Source: Sarocladium kiliense
Lineage: Eukaryota; Ascomycota; Sordariomycetes; Hypocreales; Sarocladiaceae
Direction of reading: 5' to 3'
Length of the DNA: 64,000 nt
Assembly (NCBI GenBank): GCA_030734395.1
Contig: JAUZTG010000048.1
Coordinates: forward strand, 992,001 to 1,056,000
The position numbers and the translations under genes were made by a program. This document shows positions 12,843-24,101 of this stretch, one piece after another. Under the pieces are notes generated by a model. The model searched no databases, had not been told where the DNA came from, and saw only the letters and a list, made by a program, of their open reading frames with translations. Each line of letters opens with the position of its first letter. Within the stretch, counting starts at the first letter, position 1.

Positions 12843-12864
12843 ATATTGCTCAAATATTGCTCAA
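12843..12864 (+). repeat. Perfect 11-bp tandem duplication (ATATTGCTCAA x2)
   Basis: Two identical 11-bp copies lie head to tail at 12843-12853 and 12854-12864 in non-coding sequence. This could be a small slippage event or a paired protein-binding site. Confidence 0.8.
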
Positions 12865-13953
12865 AGTACCATCGATCCAGTCGGTGACAGGAGCCAGGTG
12901 GTTCGGATGTTCCTATTCAGACAACAAGTGGACAGGCTGATGCATAATTCCTTTGAGCCTCTGGCAATGGATCTGCCATGTAGTGTTCCTTCCCGGAGCG
13001 GAGACCTCAACCCGGCTAGCTGAATTTTGTGATTGTCTGAATTGCATCATCTGATCCCCGTCACAAATAGGGTCTTAGGTCGTAGGGTGTAAAGGCTGCA
13101 CCATCTACTGTACACTTCCTTCCGAGTCGACCGGGGAATGTGATTGTGGCAACACAAGCTGCGTCATATCGCTATTATCCTGCGTAATAAGCTTTGATCT
13201 GGTGTTGCAGCAGGATCTCCCGCGATGATCGAGAGGCAGGACGGATCAGGTGTAAATAGGTAATGGAATGCTGGCCACTGCAAGACCGAAGCACATGGCT
13301 GCCATGTGATGCAATCGCCGCTACCCTGCATTGGAACGCCCGAGTCGTAAATTGCTGATCATTGCTGTGCCAGTGGTATGTGAAGTAGATCCGCAGATAG
13401 AATCTAGATATCGCTTGCAGCTAGCGACGTCATTGGAGCTGTGCCACGGTGTGGTTCGCTGCAAGCTTACGCCTCTCATGCCCACTCGGCCGAGTAGAGG
13501 AAGGAGAATGCGAGCAGAAGCTGCAGGAGGGTTTGATGGAATGTGATGGTGGTCGATAGGCATGTTTGCAAGCGACTTTTTGCAATGTATCTGTCAAAAT
13601 CGACAGGGAAAGGCTTGGCAGGCTCTCTCAAATCAGGTCATTGATCCTGGAAGAAGTAAAATCTGGAGGAGTACGGAGGGCTAGCCAGAGAAGCCAGACC
13701 CCGGCAACTTCCCCGCAAGCCCCCGGATATCAGGCCTTGAATGCCTGCCTTTCTTTCTCCGCAGCTGTCTGTCCTCTTGCTTGGCTTTGATAACTGGATT
13801 GAAGGGGAGCTTGCGAGGGAACAGTGGACTGTTGCTACTATGCATCGTGTCACAGCAGGTGGGGGAGGTAGCACACCGGCTGGCTGTGAGGTGCTGCTGC
13901 CTACAACACGCGACTACCATAGGTAGATAGATGTCGTATGAACACATCTGCTG

Positions 13954-13989
13954 TATGCGATGCGATTCGATGCGATGTGATGCGATGCA
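13954..13989 (+). repeat. Degenerate GATGC-GATTC repeat
   Basis: The pentamer-like unit ATGCG or its one-base variants recurs about six times (ATGCGATGCGATTCGATGCG and onwards). It is a simple repeat in the gene-poor tract with no coding frame. Confidence 0.7.
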
Positions 13990-15695
13990 AGACTAGGCGG
14001 ACACCATATGGCGTGTTTTTCGTAGCTGAAAGGTCAGGTAGCAGAAGATCAACGATGCTGGTCTCCTATCGAGCGACCAACGTGCCTGCCTGTGTGCCCA
14101 TCGTTCCTGCCCTTTCGAAAGCAATCAAGAGCCCTTCGTCACACCCCCGAGTCGTGCCTGCTACGTCTGCACCACCATGACAAAACCCTGGGCATCTCTC
14201 ATTATTTTCATCTTTGCTGCTGCAGACTTTTACTCTTTCTCAACTTTCGTTGCTTCGAATATCCTCAGTTGGCCATTGGGCATGTGCAGTTTGCTGCAAT
14301 CTGTTGACCAGCACAGTTGATCTCTACCGCTAGTGCTAGTGATAGTAACTGTATCACCCCCAATTCATCTTTTCAGCGGCGCGAGAGACCGTGCGCGGAC
14401 GTGTAAGATTTCTCACGTCTTACGGCACATTGCCAATCCAACGTGTGAACATTCACCCAGCTGACTTGCGATTGGAACAGGCGGTCCGTCATTCAAAATT
14501 GACATACCTAGCCGACCTGTGATGGCGCCTGGCCGTCTCAATCTCAAGAGCATACATATCTAAAGCCTGGCCCTCTCGCTGGCCATCCCCTTGCCCTCTT
14601 TCCGCCCTGCTTAGCTCCGAGCTCTAGCTCGACCTGACAGGGCACTGTCTACGCAGCGATTTATCCCACACCACTTGAGCCTCAAGGTATTCAACCGGCT
14701 GGCACATCCCGCGGAGCTCATGTCGATCAATTGACGTGCGAGAAATCACCCTCCGTTATTACCGGAACCGTCACCCCTACTAAGACAACCTCTCTGTCTC
14801 TTGGACACTTTTCGCCGGGCGCGCACCAGAGACATTGGATTCTGGTTCCGGGGTTGGAGTCAAGAACGTCAAGTACCCCTGATCGTCGACCCTCGCCAGA
14901 TTGTCTCAACTAGCAATCAGGGATGCAATGAAAAGGGGCCACCTGGTTCATTGGACGCTTGCATGAGCGACAAAGATAAAGAGCCGTGAAGCCAACTCTT
15001 TACCGACATTATTCGGCCGCGGCGAAGAGTCACCAGTCTTCAGTCTTGAGATCAGACCTTGATTCTGCTCTGGTAATCAAAATACACCCAATTGTGGACA
15101 CTTTCCCATACTGCACAATTCGATATCCTGGCACCGGGGCGCAATTGTCCGCCGTCCCAGCCCCATCACGCTAGACGCACCGCGCTCTGTATCAACGAGC
15201 TGTCTTCCCGAACCGCAGCCACATAACTTCCAAGTAGGCCATCGACGCACCCTCGAAATCAACGAAGGTGTAAAGGTCACTCTCTGCTCCGTAACTTGAG
15301 GTCCTTCCTAGCAGCGACTAAACTCCAAGGACACCTTTCGCCGCTAGCACGCGGTGTCCGGGTTTGGACGTTGTGCCACTCTTGATCTACGAAGCCACAG
15401 CTAGAGCCTCACCACCGTAAGCTGTCTGTCTGCCCCACGCCACCGTTGCCGACTAGAGCGCTTTAAGGGCGTTGCGACTGGTGATATGTGACAGCGCTGA
15501 CGAGCGATCGACAGCCTGACACTTTCACGCCTTTGGCGTCTTCGGAGCCTCTATTGGGAACCAACCACGGTCGACGGAACTCCTAGTGCGGCGGCAACTC
15601 AGCATTCCCATCAAGACCGCCACAGAACACCAAGGGGCTTCGATACCAATCCATTTAGCGCACGCCGCCTGCGAAGCTGCGAAGTAGCAGACATC

Positions 15696-15729
15696 TTTAC
15701 TTTCAAATCTACTTTCAAATTTACTTTGA
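15696..15729 (+). repeat. Short direct repeats of TTTACTTTCAAAT type
   Basis: Three adjacent near-copies of an ACTTTCAAAT-like unit, the last ending in TTTGAA, which is partly palindromic. Non-coding. Confidence 0.6.
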
Positions 15730-16674
15730 AGAAACGGTACGTCTGCCTCTCGAGGAGGGTTTTGCCATGTCGAGGATGTACAAGATGTCCGAAACCTTGA
15801 TGCAAGTGCCGAGGTCGGGATTATTGCGAAGCCAGAAATCTTACCAAGCAGCGTTGCATTCCGTGACCGCGAGGTTGGTTAGCTGCACCTTGGGGCTGAT
15901 AGGTGGCAAGTGATCGCCTGTGCCGGCAGCGTCATTTGGCATCAATTATCGGCCTTGGAGGTCGAGCCTTGACTAGCAAGAGCGATAATGTCGCTGGAGA
16001 CTTTGTTTGCGAGCGCACTCTGGTCATCCGAACCGGGCAGAAAAGCCACGAAGACCAGCATCCTCTCCGCATAGCGACAGCACCTGGGCATGTTTGAGAT
16101 TGAGAGCCTGCATGCGACGTGGAAACACTATGCAATAAATCTCCCAGCGGACAACAGAACCACACACGGACAAAGCATGGGCGCAACGTGACGCCAGGGC
16201 CTGGGACACACGTTGTGGCTGCAGACCAGGGCCCAAAGCAGCCTAGGCAGCGTCGCTGAAGGCGCCCGAGCTGGGACAAGCCTTGGGAGCAAGGCCAGGA
16301 GGGTGTGAAGTCTGTGGAATTGGTGTGGAAGGGAACCCTGAAGCCACGCGCCGATCGGGGGTGAATCTGACTGTGGTTCTTCCGCAACGAGGTTCCAGGG
16401 GCCATGCCCACGGTGGTCCAATGCTGCATGCATGCAGATTCACACCCACCCCTCTCCAACTCTTCAGTGCGATGTACATTGAGTCCACGAACCCACCCAA
16501 CAACATGATGGACCGCAAAAGACCACTCAAACATGGCACAGCACCGTGGATACGTTTCGGTCGGCGGCTGGAGGCTGGCTGCTTCTACTGTGTCTGGGCA
16601 GCGATGTCATCCCTATGTTGGCTCCTCACCATCCTCAGGGGAGGCGAACTCTACTACTGGGTATAGTTGCCTTG

Positions 16675-16696
16675 TCATATCATATCATCATATCAC
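16675..16696 (+). repeat. Short TCATA tandem repeat
   Basis: TCATATCATATCATCATATC is a small simple repeat in the gene-poor tract, with no function inferred. Confidence 0.6.
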
Positions 16697-18479
16697 GCTG
16701 GCCCCTTTTGGAGCGTCATTCGGAAGTTTGACTTTCAAATCTCCGCGACTCATCGACCAAGCCGACAGGTTACCCCAGTTTGTGGTAGCATCCTGGAGAT
16801 CGGCCACAGGGCCCTGGAAGATCAGTGCCCTACTCCTAGAGCCAGGCTAAACCTCGCGCTCTGCAGAGCTTGTCCTTGTATGCGAATGGCTTTATCACCG
16901 AAGAGAGAGATTGGGAAAGGGGTCCGCCGTAGGGCACCTACTCACACGGTGAAGTAGTTCGGCGGGGGATTGAGGGCCATGTGGGTTCGCCTGACGAATG
17001 TGCCTGGCCTGAGTCTCCACTTTGTCTGTTTTGTGCTTTGTCGTCCGCAAACAGGATAAGGATGGCATTGTGTCGAGCCCAGGAACGCCAGCAATTGGAG
17101 CACCTGCGATCTTATGCTGGCGCAGTCTTCCCTCAAGTCAGTCACTGAGGGTAAAGATGCCTGATACATTGTGGGATGGAGTAACGCATCACCTCATGTG
17201 CTACTGCACACCTGTACTTCCGGAGAAAGTGGTGTTGGTCGTCAGAGCAGATGCGGCGGCTTGCCTTTGCGTGACAGACATTAACGTGGATCATTGCAGG
17301 AGGTGCGACAGCGACCGCGCGGACGGTACCCTGACGATAGCCTATCGAACAACCACTGCGAGCCGAAGTTATTGACAGCGTCCTATACAGCAGACGGTGT
17401 CAGAGGTGTCAGCAGCAATTCTGCAGTTGCGGTATTACTGCGGAATTGTAACGATGAGCGAATTTGCGGCGGCTACCACTTTGGTACGTAACTATTGTTC
17501 GTGATGAAGCACGACTTTCTCCTTGATTTCTTCTGGCATCATGCATGAGATTGGGGCTTCGGGATGGTGCTACAGTCGCATGGCGGACCCCAGTGGGACA
17601 CATGGCGCCACGTGAGCCTGTGGGACCCCCTCACTCTCAGTGTGTGCTGTCGGTCACTCTGCTCTTGCATCCCCCTCTCCATTGAGGGAAGAAGCAATGA
17701 TGGTTTTGCCATGAGATCTTGGTATGCCCCCTCATTTGCGCGTGGTGATCTGCTCCTTGCTTTTTGTGGGTTCCAGGCCTCTTCTGTCGACGCAGATCGT
17801 GACGCGTCTGAAGCCAGAGCATCGTTCCGCGGCAGAGGGACATTGTAGCTGAGTTCAAGCTGAAGCTCAATCACCCCGCCTAGCGAAGTGCAGGAGAGGA
17901 AGAAAGAGGCAGGGTCAGAGCGGAGCCTGGTGAGGCCATTCTGGCGTGGATTGGTGGTGCCGCGCAGGGCAGGGGAGGGGGTCAAGAGGAGGTCCACTGC
18001 GAGCGAAGAGTGCAGCCCGTCTGTACGGCAGACAAGGGGCATTCCCACTGCTGGGCGGCCGTCTGCGCTGTGGGAGAGTCCGAGGGGTGTGGGCGCGCGG
18101 CCACAAGTACCCGCTACCTGATGACTGTCAGTGGGCTAGTGCTGGTGCAGCGTCCATCTCCAGCGGCAGGCCAGTCCAGGTCGTGCGTGGTTGCTGTGTT
18201 CAGTGGGTGGCCGTGCCGTTCAGGTCCTCATGCTCGCTCTGCTTTCAGTGGCCCCTCCACCACGACTCACTGCACCCACCCCCTCGTCACCCCCTGCAAG
18301 GTTGGCACCCTTGCTCGCCCCCCCACCACACTTCGGCTGTCCCTCTGAAGGTGGATTTGCGCTTCTCTGGCCCTCTGTTTCTCCTTCTTCCACTGCTTCT
18401 GCCACTCTTCTTCCACACGCCACCAAAATCCACTTACTGGCCATTACGCACGTTTGCATGGCTCTGAAATCATTCTGCG

Positions 18480-18889
18480 TCTTCTGCTTCTCTTCGTTGT
18501 TGATCCATCCTCGTTCGTTGCACACACCTCTGCTCCTCTCTTCCCGTCCTCGGCGCTAACATACGCCTGGATCCGCTTCTTCTTTTTCCTGATCGCACTC
18601 CTCAGTCCTTCACTCTCCTCACTCCTCCTCAAACTGCACCAGAAGAAAAAAGAAGTCCCCCAAGCCAAACCAAACCCCATTCTCTATTGCCACGGCCTTG
18701 ACCTACCTGCCTTACCTTCTCACACACGCACACACTCTGGCCGTGCACCAATTCTTCTTCCTCATCTATTCATAGCAGCCTACTCCTCCTCCTCATCCTT
18801 CTTCCTTACTCGTGCTCTACTTTTGTTTATATTCCTGCCGAGCGCCCAGCTTTCTTCTAACTCCTGTCCCCTCTTTCCCGGGCTGTTAG
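18480..18889 (+). promoter_or_regulatory. Pyrimidine-rich leader/promoter of flbA
   Basis: The 400 bases before the flbA ATG are strongly C/T-rich on the + strand (runs such as CTCCTCCTCATCCTTCTTCC) and purine-poor, a pattern common just upstream of or within fungal 5' leaders. Several ATGs occur upstream (for example at about 18457), so upstream reading frames are possible if transcription begins that far out. Confidence 0.55.
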
Positions 18890-21358
18890 ATGGCCGTGCA
18901 GACCACCCTCGATCAGCTGCCCTCACCACACAGTAGCAGCGACTACAGATCACTCTCACCACTCTCTCCAAACCAGCCCGACCAGTCGCTCACCCCGCGA
19001 TCTTCCGTCTCGAGCAGCAGACCCATTGGCGATTCAAACCACCCATCGCCGCCTCTGCCTTCCTCTGCTCTGCCTCGACATCACTTCTCTGGACCAACAC
19101 ATAAGCCCCAGCGCTCCTCTAGCGCTCTCCTCAACTTCGCAGCTGCCGCCCTCGACAAGACCCAATCCGCATTCGCGAATACGCTCGAACCCGTCGTTCG
19201 CCCTCGTCAGTCCAACTCAGCCTTGGCTAGGCTCTCTCTTGGCACTGGCTCTTTCTCCAGCTCCGAGTCCGTCAGTCCCGTGAAGGTCTCTAGTTTGGCT
19301 GGCGGTGCTTCCACTGCTGCCTTCAAGGGCAAGTCTCACACGACGCCTCCGGGCTCGACCTTGCCTGTCGCCGACCCGCACACTCTCGATCCGCCTTCAC
19401 AGCGGTACTCCGAGACAGACCCGAATACCCTTCCTCCTCTCAAGCTCCCCTCCACCGACAGCAAGATGCATCAAACTTCTTCGCGCTTATTGCGCATGAC
19501 CGACGATGACCGGCCCTTCACGAAGGTAAGTTTGTCTTGTTGTATTTAAGGACCACTGCAGACTTCGAACATCCTGCCTCCAGACGCTTGTCAACTCGTT
19601 CGGGTGAGGTGTGAACATGCAGGTTCGATTGTGCGCTTGTTGGCTCGCTTCAATGCAGGAGTAGCGTGCGAGATGCATAATCGGCAACACCCACGCCAAC
19701 CACGTGCTTATTATTTGAGAACAAACAGTGGCTGACAGATACTGCTTTGTAGGACTTCAAAGACCTTTTCGCTACGCTAATTGTCAGTCTTCTACCGCTC
19801 GGATCGCACCGTGTCAGGTTAACAAAGGTCGACTACACCTTCATGTCCGAAGATGCCATCAACAACCTTGGATCCCTCAAGTTCTCCCAATCGAACCGAA
19901 TGCCGGACCCCAAGGATCCCTCGCGCATCGTCACTACGACAACAACCACTACCTTTTCCATGGCCAAGGACATGGCCCGCTCGATCTGCCAGCGCTTCGT
20001 CGAGGCTCGCTTCATCGAGTCAGCTGACGGCAAGCTTCAGCAGGTTTACAACATGAAGGGTTCTGTCTGGCAGCTTACACCCAAGGGTGTTGCTGTGCTG
20101 GACCGATTTTGCTCAAGAAACGGCATTCAGCAGAAGCAAGTCTCTGACCTGGCAAACCTGCACTCAACGCAGCTTGTCATCATGGAGCGAGACCTGCAAT
20201 CTGACAAGCTACTGCACGATCGGGGCACTGTGGAGGTCATCTTCAGGAGATTTGTCGGCGCCGATGGCCGCAATGTCAAGTCGAGCGTCAGCGCTGCAGA
20301 CTCCGAATCGCTCCACGACTACAAGGATGGTCTAACTGGTGTAAAGATGGCAGCTGAGCGCAAGATCAATGGCAAGACCTACTACAACACCTTTACCGGT
20401 CGTGCAACTACTGATTGGCTCATGGATTGCTCCACGATTGTGGATCGTCGTGAGACCACCGAGGTTGCAACCCTGTTCGTCGAGTACGACCTCATGGAGC
20501 CTATCAGCGCGGATCGTTCCTACATATCGCAAAACCCTGGATCGCCCCTCTTCCAACCCACGAAACACGCCATTTACCAAATCAGCCAGCGTGGAAAGGA
20601 CATCATCAGCGGCAATAACTCTCGTGGGAGGGCCTCGGAAAGTGAGGGTGGTTCTTCCCAACGTAACGGCATTACTCGCGATTCCAACACGCAACGTTTG
20701 GACAAGATCCTCAACGACCCCGCACTGCGTTTGCTGTTCCGTGAAAACCTTCGCGATACCCATTGCGAGGAGAACCTCTCCTTCTACCAGGACGTGGACG
20801 AGTTCGTCCGCAGCTGCAAGGCCGCTATCCGCATTGCCCAGAAAAACCCGAGCGCGACATCGATGGACGGCATCAAGGAGATCATGGCGCAGGCCTACAG
20901 CATCTACAACGCTTTCCTGGCTCCTGGCTCACCATGCGAGCTCAATATCGACCACCAGCTCCGGAACAACCTGGCTACCCGCATGACCAAGGCTGTGGGT
21001 CAAGACGTTGCAATGATCGACACCTTGCAGGAGGTTACCGCTCTCTTCGAGGACGCTCAAAATGCCGTGTTCAAGCTTATGGCTAGTGTAAGTTTTTCCT
21101 CAAACCTTTTTATTGCACGTTGCAACGTTCCGCGGTTCCACCCCTTGGCAACCCACCCGGGGTTGCCGAAGGCCATAACCTCGTCAAGGTCCATTTTTTT
21201 GCCCTTACTGACACGCTTTGCAACAGGACTCGGTGCCGAAATTCCTTCGTAGCCCAAAGTACGAGCATGCGCTGCGGAATTACGAGTTCGAGATGAGCAG
21301 TGGCAGCGGAAGCCAAAGGATGCTCGAAAGGAGTCAAAGCCGATCGAACCGGAAGTGA
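18890..21358 (+). CDS. flbA: Regulator of G-protein signalling, FlbA/Sst2 type (DEP-DEP-RGS)
   Basis: Three exons, 18890-19525, 19753-21087 and 21227-21358, with introns of 227 and 139 bp, give 700 residues, close to Aspergillus FlbA (about 720). Residues 1-205 are Ser/Pro-rich. A fungal DEP-type region spans about 213-340 (DYTFMSEDAIN, FSMAKDMARSICQRFV), and a second DEP about 405-480 (GRATTDWLMDCSTIVDRRE). An RGS box runs from about 528 (LDKILNDPALRLLFRENLRD, then ENLSFYQDVDEF) and crosses the last intron (DSVPKFLRSPKYEHAL). FlbA speeds GTP hydrolysis on a G-alpha subunit, damps vegetative-growth signalling and allows conidiation; Sst2 does the same for pheromone signalling. The short tail is Ser/Arg-rich. 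A very long gene-free region lies upstream. Confidence 0.93.
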
Positions 21359-23197
21359 GTGTGCTGATGGGGGAGGCGGGGTATGGGCAAAGCGGCCCAG
21401 TCGCCGCTTTTTCTACTTCGCCTCCGTTCCGCTCAAGGCGCGAACATACCCGAAGCGAGCGACGAACGCAGCGCGCCCGCGCGCCGAGGTTCATCCAGCC
21501 CATCTGACAGTTGAATTTGGTGGATACGGGATAGACGCGTGTGTCATTCCCGACTTAGACTCATCATCATGCCGGTGGCTGGCAGCCTCAATGGAAGAGA
21601 TAAGGCATGCGTCTCTTCAGCGAACCCGAAAGGAGTGTCAAAAAGCACAAGCCCGAAGAGAAGTTGGAGTCATTGCATTTTCTCATGGCCGGGATGGACG
21701 AATGGGGCGGCGGTACAACATGATACCTTGAAATTTTTTTTCCATTTTATGTGGTTGTCTTCTTGTTCTAGATTTCACCTCACATGAGTTGCATCTTCAT
21801 CAGCATAATCGGTGTTCAGTGTTGTCTTCTTTTTTTCTGCCAGAAGGGCAAATATCAAACCTCCTTTGATCATCTTTCCGTATCATTTGCATTGTGTGTG
21901 TGTCTCGTGCATTGCACCAGTGTGTTAAGCAGGGTGTTGAGACTCGGGCGGCCTGGATGGATGAGGGGGAAGGATCCCTCGGGTCATGGGCGAAAGATAG
22001 AATCTAAGTTTTCGGGGGTTCTTTTGTTGTGTTTGTTGCTCTTTCGACCTTTACTGTCGGGAGCTCAGCGGTGACTCCACGCCATTATCACAAGCTAATA
22101 CAAAGCCGCAAGTCAAGCAATGTTAAAATGATGACGGACGCCTTGACAACTCAGGAACAGGCATGCAATATATCCTTGCGTCATCGTGCCAGCTCATGAT
22201 GTCTTCGAACAGGACAAACCAGGCAAGCATGAGCCGACGAGTCATCAGCGTTGATCGTCATGGTTGAATCAGCACGAGCTGATCGTCAGGAACAATCAAC
22301 TTTTCTCTCCTCTTCTTTGCGCTCATATCTCTGAAGGAGCACGCGATCAGTGGTGGTGGTGGTCTGCCGAGACATGCTGATCACAATTGTTCTGGTTGGT
22401 AGGTGGATGGAATGGAATGGAGGTGGGATGCATTGCTTCGTACTTTTCGGCCTCGGTAGAGTCATGGTTATGAGTGCCAGCTGGTCACTGGGGGTTCCCT
22501 GCAGGAGGAGACTTGTTCTGTAGAATTGTTGAATAGGAGCTGTATGTGGCTTCATAAACGACCCAGCTGTCTGGATGCGGCTGTTCGGCTCAGCCACCGC
22601 CAGCGATAGACGACCAACATCGACGAGAGCCCGTATCATGGAACGCCTCATTTCGCTTGACAATCAGGTTATCGAAACCCAAGTTCCCACAACTCCTACT
22701 GAAGTTCGAGACCTTTGTTCCAGCAGAGCACAGATAGAAAAGAGGTCCTCACGGGGAATGTACGCGTGGGCTACCTACCGCTGAACCAAACCCTCTGGTT
22801 GGACGAAAGCTCCAGTTCAGCAATCTCACGACTGGAATGCAGTACTGCGCGCCTGACAGCTACGCTTTTACATTCTTGCCGGGGAATTTGTTTTCCTTTT
22901 TTCTTTCCTTACTGTCTGTGCCTATTTTTGTTTTTGTTTCCTTGGTTGCTAGGCTGGGCGGGATGATACGGGGCGTGCCTTGGAGAAAGTGACATATAAG
23001 CCACCATCGTGAGCCTCTTGCTTCGACTCTCTTTTCGTTCTCTATCAACCAACACATTCGTTCAAACCACTCACATTCGCTTATTCACGCAACAATCTCA
23101 CTATAGTCACTCGCTAAGACTAACATCAATAATTCATCCAAACAACCCCTTAATTTATATCCCTTCTTCACAAACCAAAACACCAACACTTTTCAAA
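21359..23197. other. Intergenic region between flbA and the GPI-anchored protein gene
   Basis: The flbA 3' flank and the promoter of the next gene. Open frames on both strands look like shadows. T-rich stretches (about 21730-21850) could carry 3'-end signals. I see no RNA gene or transposon remnant. Confidence 0.5.
22994..23000 (+). promoter_or_regulatory. TATA-like box before the GPI-anchored protein gene
   Basis: A TATAAG sequence lies about 200 bp upstream of the ATG and is followed by a C/T/A-rich, G-poor leader (23030-23197) ending in TTTTCAAAATG. This arrangement is typical of strongly expressed fungal genes. Confidence 0.45.
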
Positions 23198-23680
23198 ATG
23201 TTCGCCCGCAACGCCCTCCTCATTGCTGCCACCGCCGCCGGCCTCGTCGCGGCGCAGAACGGCACCGTCGTCACCACCACCCGTGTTGTCGCCGAGTACA
23301 CAACCTACTGCCCTGAGCCGACAACTTTCGAGTTCAACGGCGAGAAGTACGTTGTTACTGAGGCCACCACCCTGACCATCACCGACTGCCCTTGCACCAT
23401 CGTCGAGGTAAGCTTCCCCCCCCCCCCCTTCATCTGATCTAGTTATCAGAAAGAGAAATCCTTAGATACTGACATTTGACAACAGCCCTGCCACACCTGC
23501 AACGTCGTCGTTCCTCCCACTGTAACTCCCATTCCTCAACCCAAGCCCCAGCCCACCCAGGAGACCGAGACCGTCCCTCCAGCCAAGCCCACCGAGGTCG
23601 TCGCTGGTGCTGCCCGTGGCCAGACTCTCGGCTACTTCGCCGCTGCTGGTGTCGCTGCCGCCGGTCTTCTTGCTCTGTAA
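23198..23680 (+). CDS. Small secreted, GPI-anchored cell-wall protein
   Basis: Two exons, 23198-23407 and 23486-23680, with a 78-bp intron, encode 134 residues. An N-terminal signal peptide is visible (MFARNALLIAATAAGLVAAQ, cleavage near residue 20). The mature part has the fungal wall-protein motif of CPEPTTFEFNGEKYVVTEAT, then LTITDCPCTIVE and PCHTC, giving five cysteines. A Pro/Thr-rich stalk follows, and the chain ends in a hydrophobic tail (YFAAAGVAAAGLLAL) without a basic end, as expected for GPI attachment near the AGAARG segment. Similar Pezizomycotina proteins include the clock-controlled ccg-6 type. Codon use is strongly biased to C-ending codons, suggesting high expression. The intron holds a C13 run (23416-23428). 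Confidence 0.85.
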
Positions 23681-24101
23681 GAGATGGCACTGTTTTCACT
23701 GTTCTTTTCGGAAGTGATTATGGGGGGGGTTCTTGCATCTTGGAATAGAGGGGAGTAATTATTTTTATGGGCATTTTCTGGTCTTTCGGTTTTTTTTGAA
23801 TCAAATTCTACTTCTATGAGACTAAGGGGGGCTTTTTGGGTATATTTGGGGGAAATCTCACAATCCATCACCCTGGTTGAAATACGCATTCTTGAAAACT
23901 TCATTTTATCTGGCTATGGTGGGTGGTGACTTGCCTGATGCATCGTAGTTCCTCCTCGAGTTAGTATGCATGCGTCGTGTCGCGTCTAACTTTCTCGCCT
24001 AGGCCTTTCAAACCCTTCCCCAAATCTCATTTCGCTCTGGGATATCAAATGTCGTAAAGTCCTCCATCATGTCATCTTCTTCAATGGTAAGTCCGCTGTG
24101 C
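23681..24101. other. Convergent 3' flanks with a possible extra coding tail
   Basis: The 3' flank of the GPI-protein gene (T-rich, probable poly(A) region about 23740-23800) meets the 3' end of the DUF7053 gene. Bases about 24008-24101 on the minus strand stay open in a shifted frame with an acidic, protein-like reading, treated separately as a finding. Confidence 0.5.

Larger units (their letters stand above)
5174..18479. other. Gene-poor tract upstream of flbA
   Basis: More than 13 kb without a convincing protein gene. Open frames are short, overlap on both strands and have shadow-like composition (many Cys, Arg, Ser, His, Trp), and none can be extended by plausible splicing into a known family. 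Base composition is close to that of the flanking genes, so it is not an AT-rich, RIP-mutated repeat block. It contains a T10G18 run (6210-6237), short tandem repeats, several CACGTG boxes (for example near 6571, 6871 and 10660) and scattered CCCCT-type motifs. I saw no tRNA or 5S pattern. It may hold regulatory elements and non-coding transcription for flbA, which is the next gene. Confidence 0.6.

Noticed and set aside
15932..16534. 200-codon open frame on the minus strand
   Set aside because: Composition is rich in Cys, Trp, Arg and Ser with no domain pattern, and overlapping open frames on both strands look equally random.
5174..18889. Decayed transposon or RIP-mutated repeat block
   Set aside because: Base composition is not AT-rich, and I saw no terminal repeats, integrase, reverse transcriptase or transposase fragments in any frame.
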